From: a virus
IMG/VR virus record: IMGVR_UViG_3300019754_000001
Span: 1-64,000 of that record
DNA length: 64,000 nucleotides
Strand: one strand, 5' to 3'
The notes under the pieces are model-generated. The model worked only from the letters and a program-made list of their open reading frames with translations. It did not search any database and was not told the DNA's origin. Positions 63,559 to 64,000 of this stretch are shown here, piece by piece (the stretch's first letter is position 1; every line of letters begins with the position of its first letter). The position numbers were made by a program, and so were the translations under genes.

Positions 63559-64000
63559 TTTCTAATGTAGGTCTAATACTCATCGGAACATTTAGTTTTT
63601 TAACTACTTCACCTAAAATGTATTCCCACAGTGCATAGTTAATTGGATAATCATCCCTCTCAACATCATAATAACTCTTACCGTTTATATCTTTGTAGTA
63701 AGATACTAGTATTGGATTCTCACATATTAAATCTACTCTTATGTGAGTAAAGAGGGATGCTTTAAAGTTTGCTTCTGGAACTTTTATATAAATATATCCA
63801 TTATCATAATAGGCATATATATCATTTTCTGTATAGTCTTCAAAATTAACCCATTCTGCAGAAGCCTTATCTACCACAGTAACGCTATACCCCCCAAACT
63901 CTTCTATACTGATTTTCTCTAGTGCTAATCTTTCTTTGAAGTTTATTGGTTTTGGTATCTTTACTTTAGTCTTTAGTAGCTTTATTTTTCTATTACTTAA
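63536..64000 (-). CDS. Hypothetical structural protein, truncated by the window
   Basis: The frame is open from the right edge to the stop at 63536 and encodes at least 154 residues. The nearest in-frame GTG (63877) need not be the start, because the reading frame continues without stop to the window end. Composition is acidic with alternating beta strands and helices. It overlaps the IHF-like gene by 23 bases and belongs to the virion operon. I do not recognise it. Confidence 0.6.
   Translation of the reverse strand, partial: LSNRKIKLLKTKVKIPKPINFKERLALEKISIEEFGGYSVTVVDKASAEWVNFEDYTENDIYAYYDNGYIYIKVPEANFKASLFTHIRVDLICENPILVSYYKDINGKSYYDVERDDYPINYALWEYILGEVVKKLNVPMSIRPTLENDGRENK

Noticed and set aside
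1-64000. Reassigned stop codons, as reported for some crAss-like phages
   Set aside because: Large genes are open in the standard code, TAG and TGA end many genes at close gene junctions, and no suppressor tRNA was found.
1-64000. CRISPR array
   Set aside because: No series of equally spaced direct repeats was seen; the repeats noted are two to four copies at unrelated places.

Overview
The window is most likely part of the genome of a crAss-like tailed phage (order Crassvirales) infecting a host of the phylum Bacteroidota. The main evidence is a 2,915-codon virion protein carrying the D-F-D-V-D metal-binding signature of crAss-like virion RNA polymerases. It lies in a block of giant virion cargo proteins next to a connector, IHF-like and muzzle-type gene run, and this late block opposes a replication block. 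The DNA is AT-rich. Start codons mostly lack Shine-Dalgarno sequences and follow A/T-rich leaders, and the lipoprotein signal is of the V-S-C-G type; both fit Bacteroidota. No integrase, CRISPR array or insertion sequence was seen. The standard genetic code fits: TAA, TAG and TGA all end genes.

Layout. (1) Bases 1-2,145: a structured non-coding stretch, a strong terminator and four canonical tRNAs (Arg-CCT, Arg-TCT, a Met/CAT tRNA and an initiator-like Met/CAT tRNA), mixed with small unknown genes. (2) 2,146-5,565 (+): small, often overlapping genes, including a tandem duplicate pair, ending in a lysis cassette (two-helix holin candidate, small lipoprotein, membrane-anchored glucosaminidase). 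(3) 5,567-34,299 (+): the replication and nucleotide-metabolism block. It holds ATP-dependent DNA ligase, uracil-DNA glycosylase, DnaQ-like exonuclease, class II ribonucleotide reductase, a GroES-like protein, family A DNA polymerase, a DnaB-like helicase domain, a P-loop ATPase, two probable abundant DNA-metabolism proteins, a DnaG-like primase, a dNMP-kinase-like protein, a GHKL-ATPase-like protein, ThyX, a DEDD exoribonuclease and a DHH phosphoesterase, with many small unknown genes. (4) 34,320-34,361: a bidirectional terminator where the two blocks converge. (5) 34,360-64,000 (-): the virion block, transcribed leftward. From right to left it has connector and IHF-like genes, a muzzle/tail-stabilisation-like protein, a 28-residue lysine-rich peptide, and five large cargo proteins including the RNA polymerase. 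Capsid, portal and terminase genes are not in the window and probably lie beyond the right edge.

How it works together. By analogy with characterised crAss-like phages, the packaged polymerase would enter the cell with the DNA and transcribe early genes. The (+) block then makes and repairs dNTPs and DNA, and the phage tRNA-Arg genes match the heavy AGA/AGG use of phage genes. The (-) block makes the virion, and the (+) lysis cassette releases it.

Unexplained structure. A 25-bp dyad (AAGTGT-N7-GGACTTTT) occurs three times, all intergenic. A composite element (17-nt box, then 18 nt that can form a hairpin, then a TAATCC-like box) occurs three times with fixed spacing, plus one partial copy. 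Three non-coding stretches (15-101, 303-400, 5,631-5,758) fold into consecutive hairpins, several with GAAA loops.
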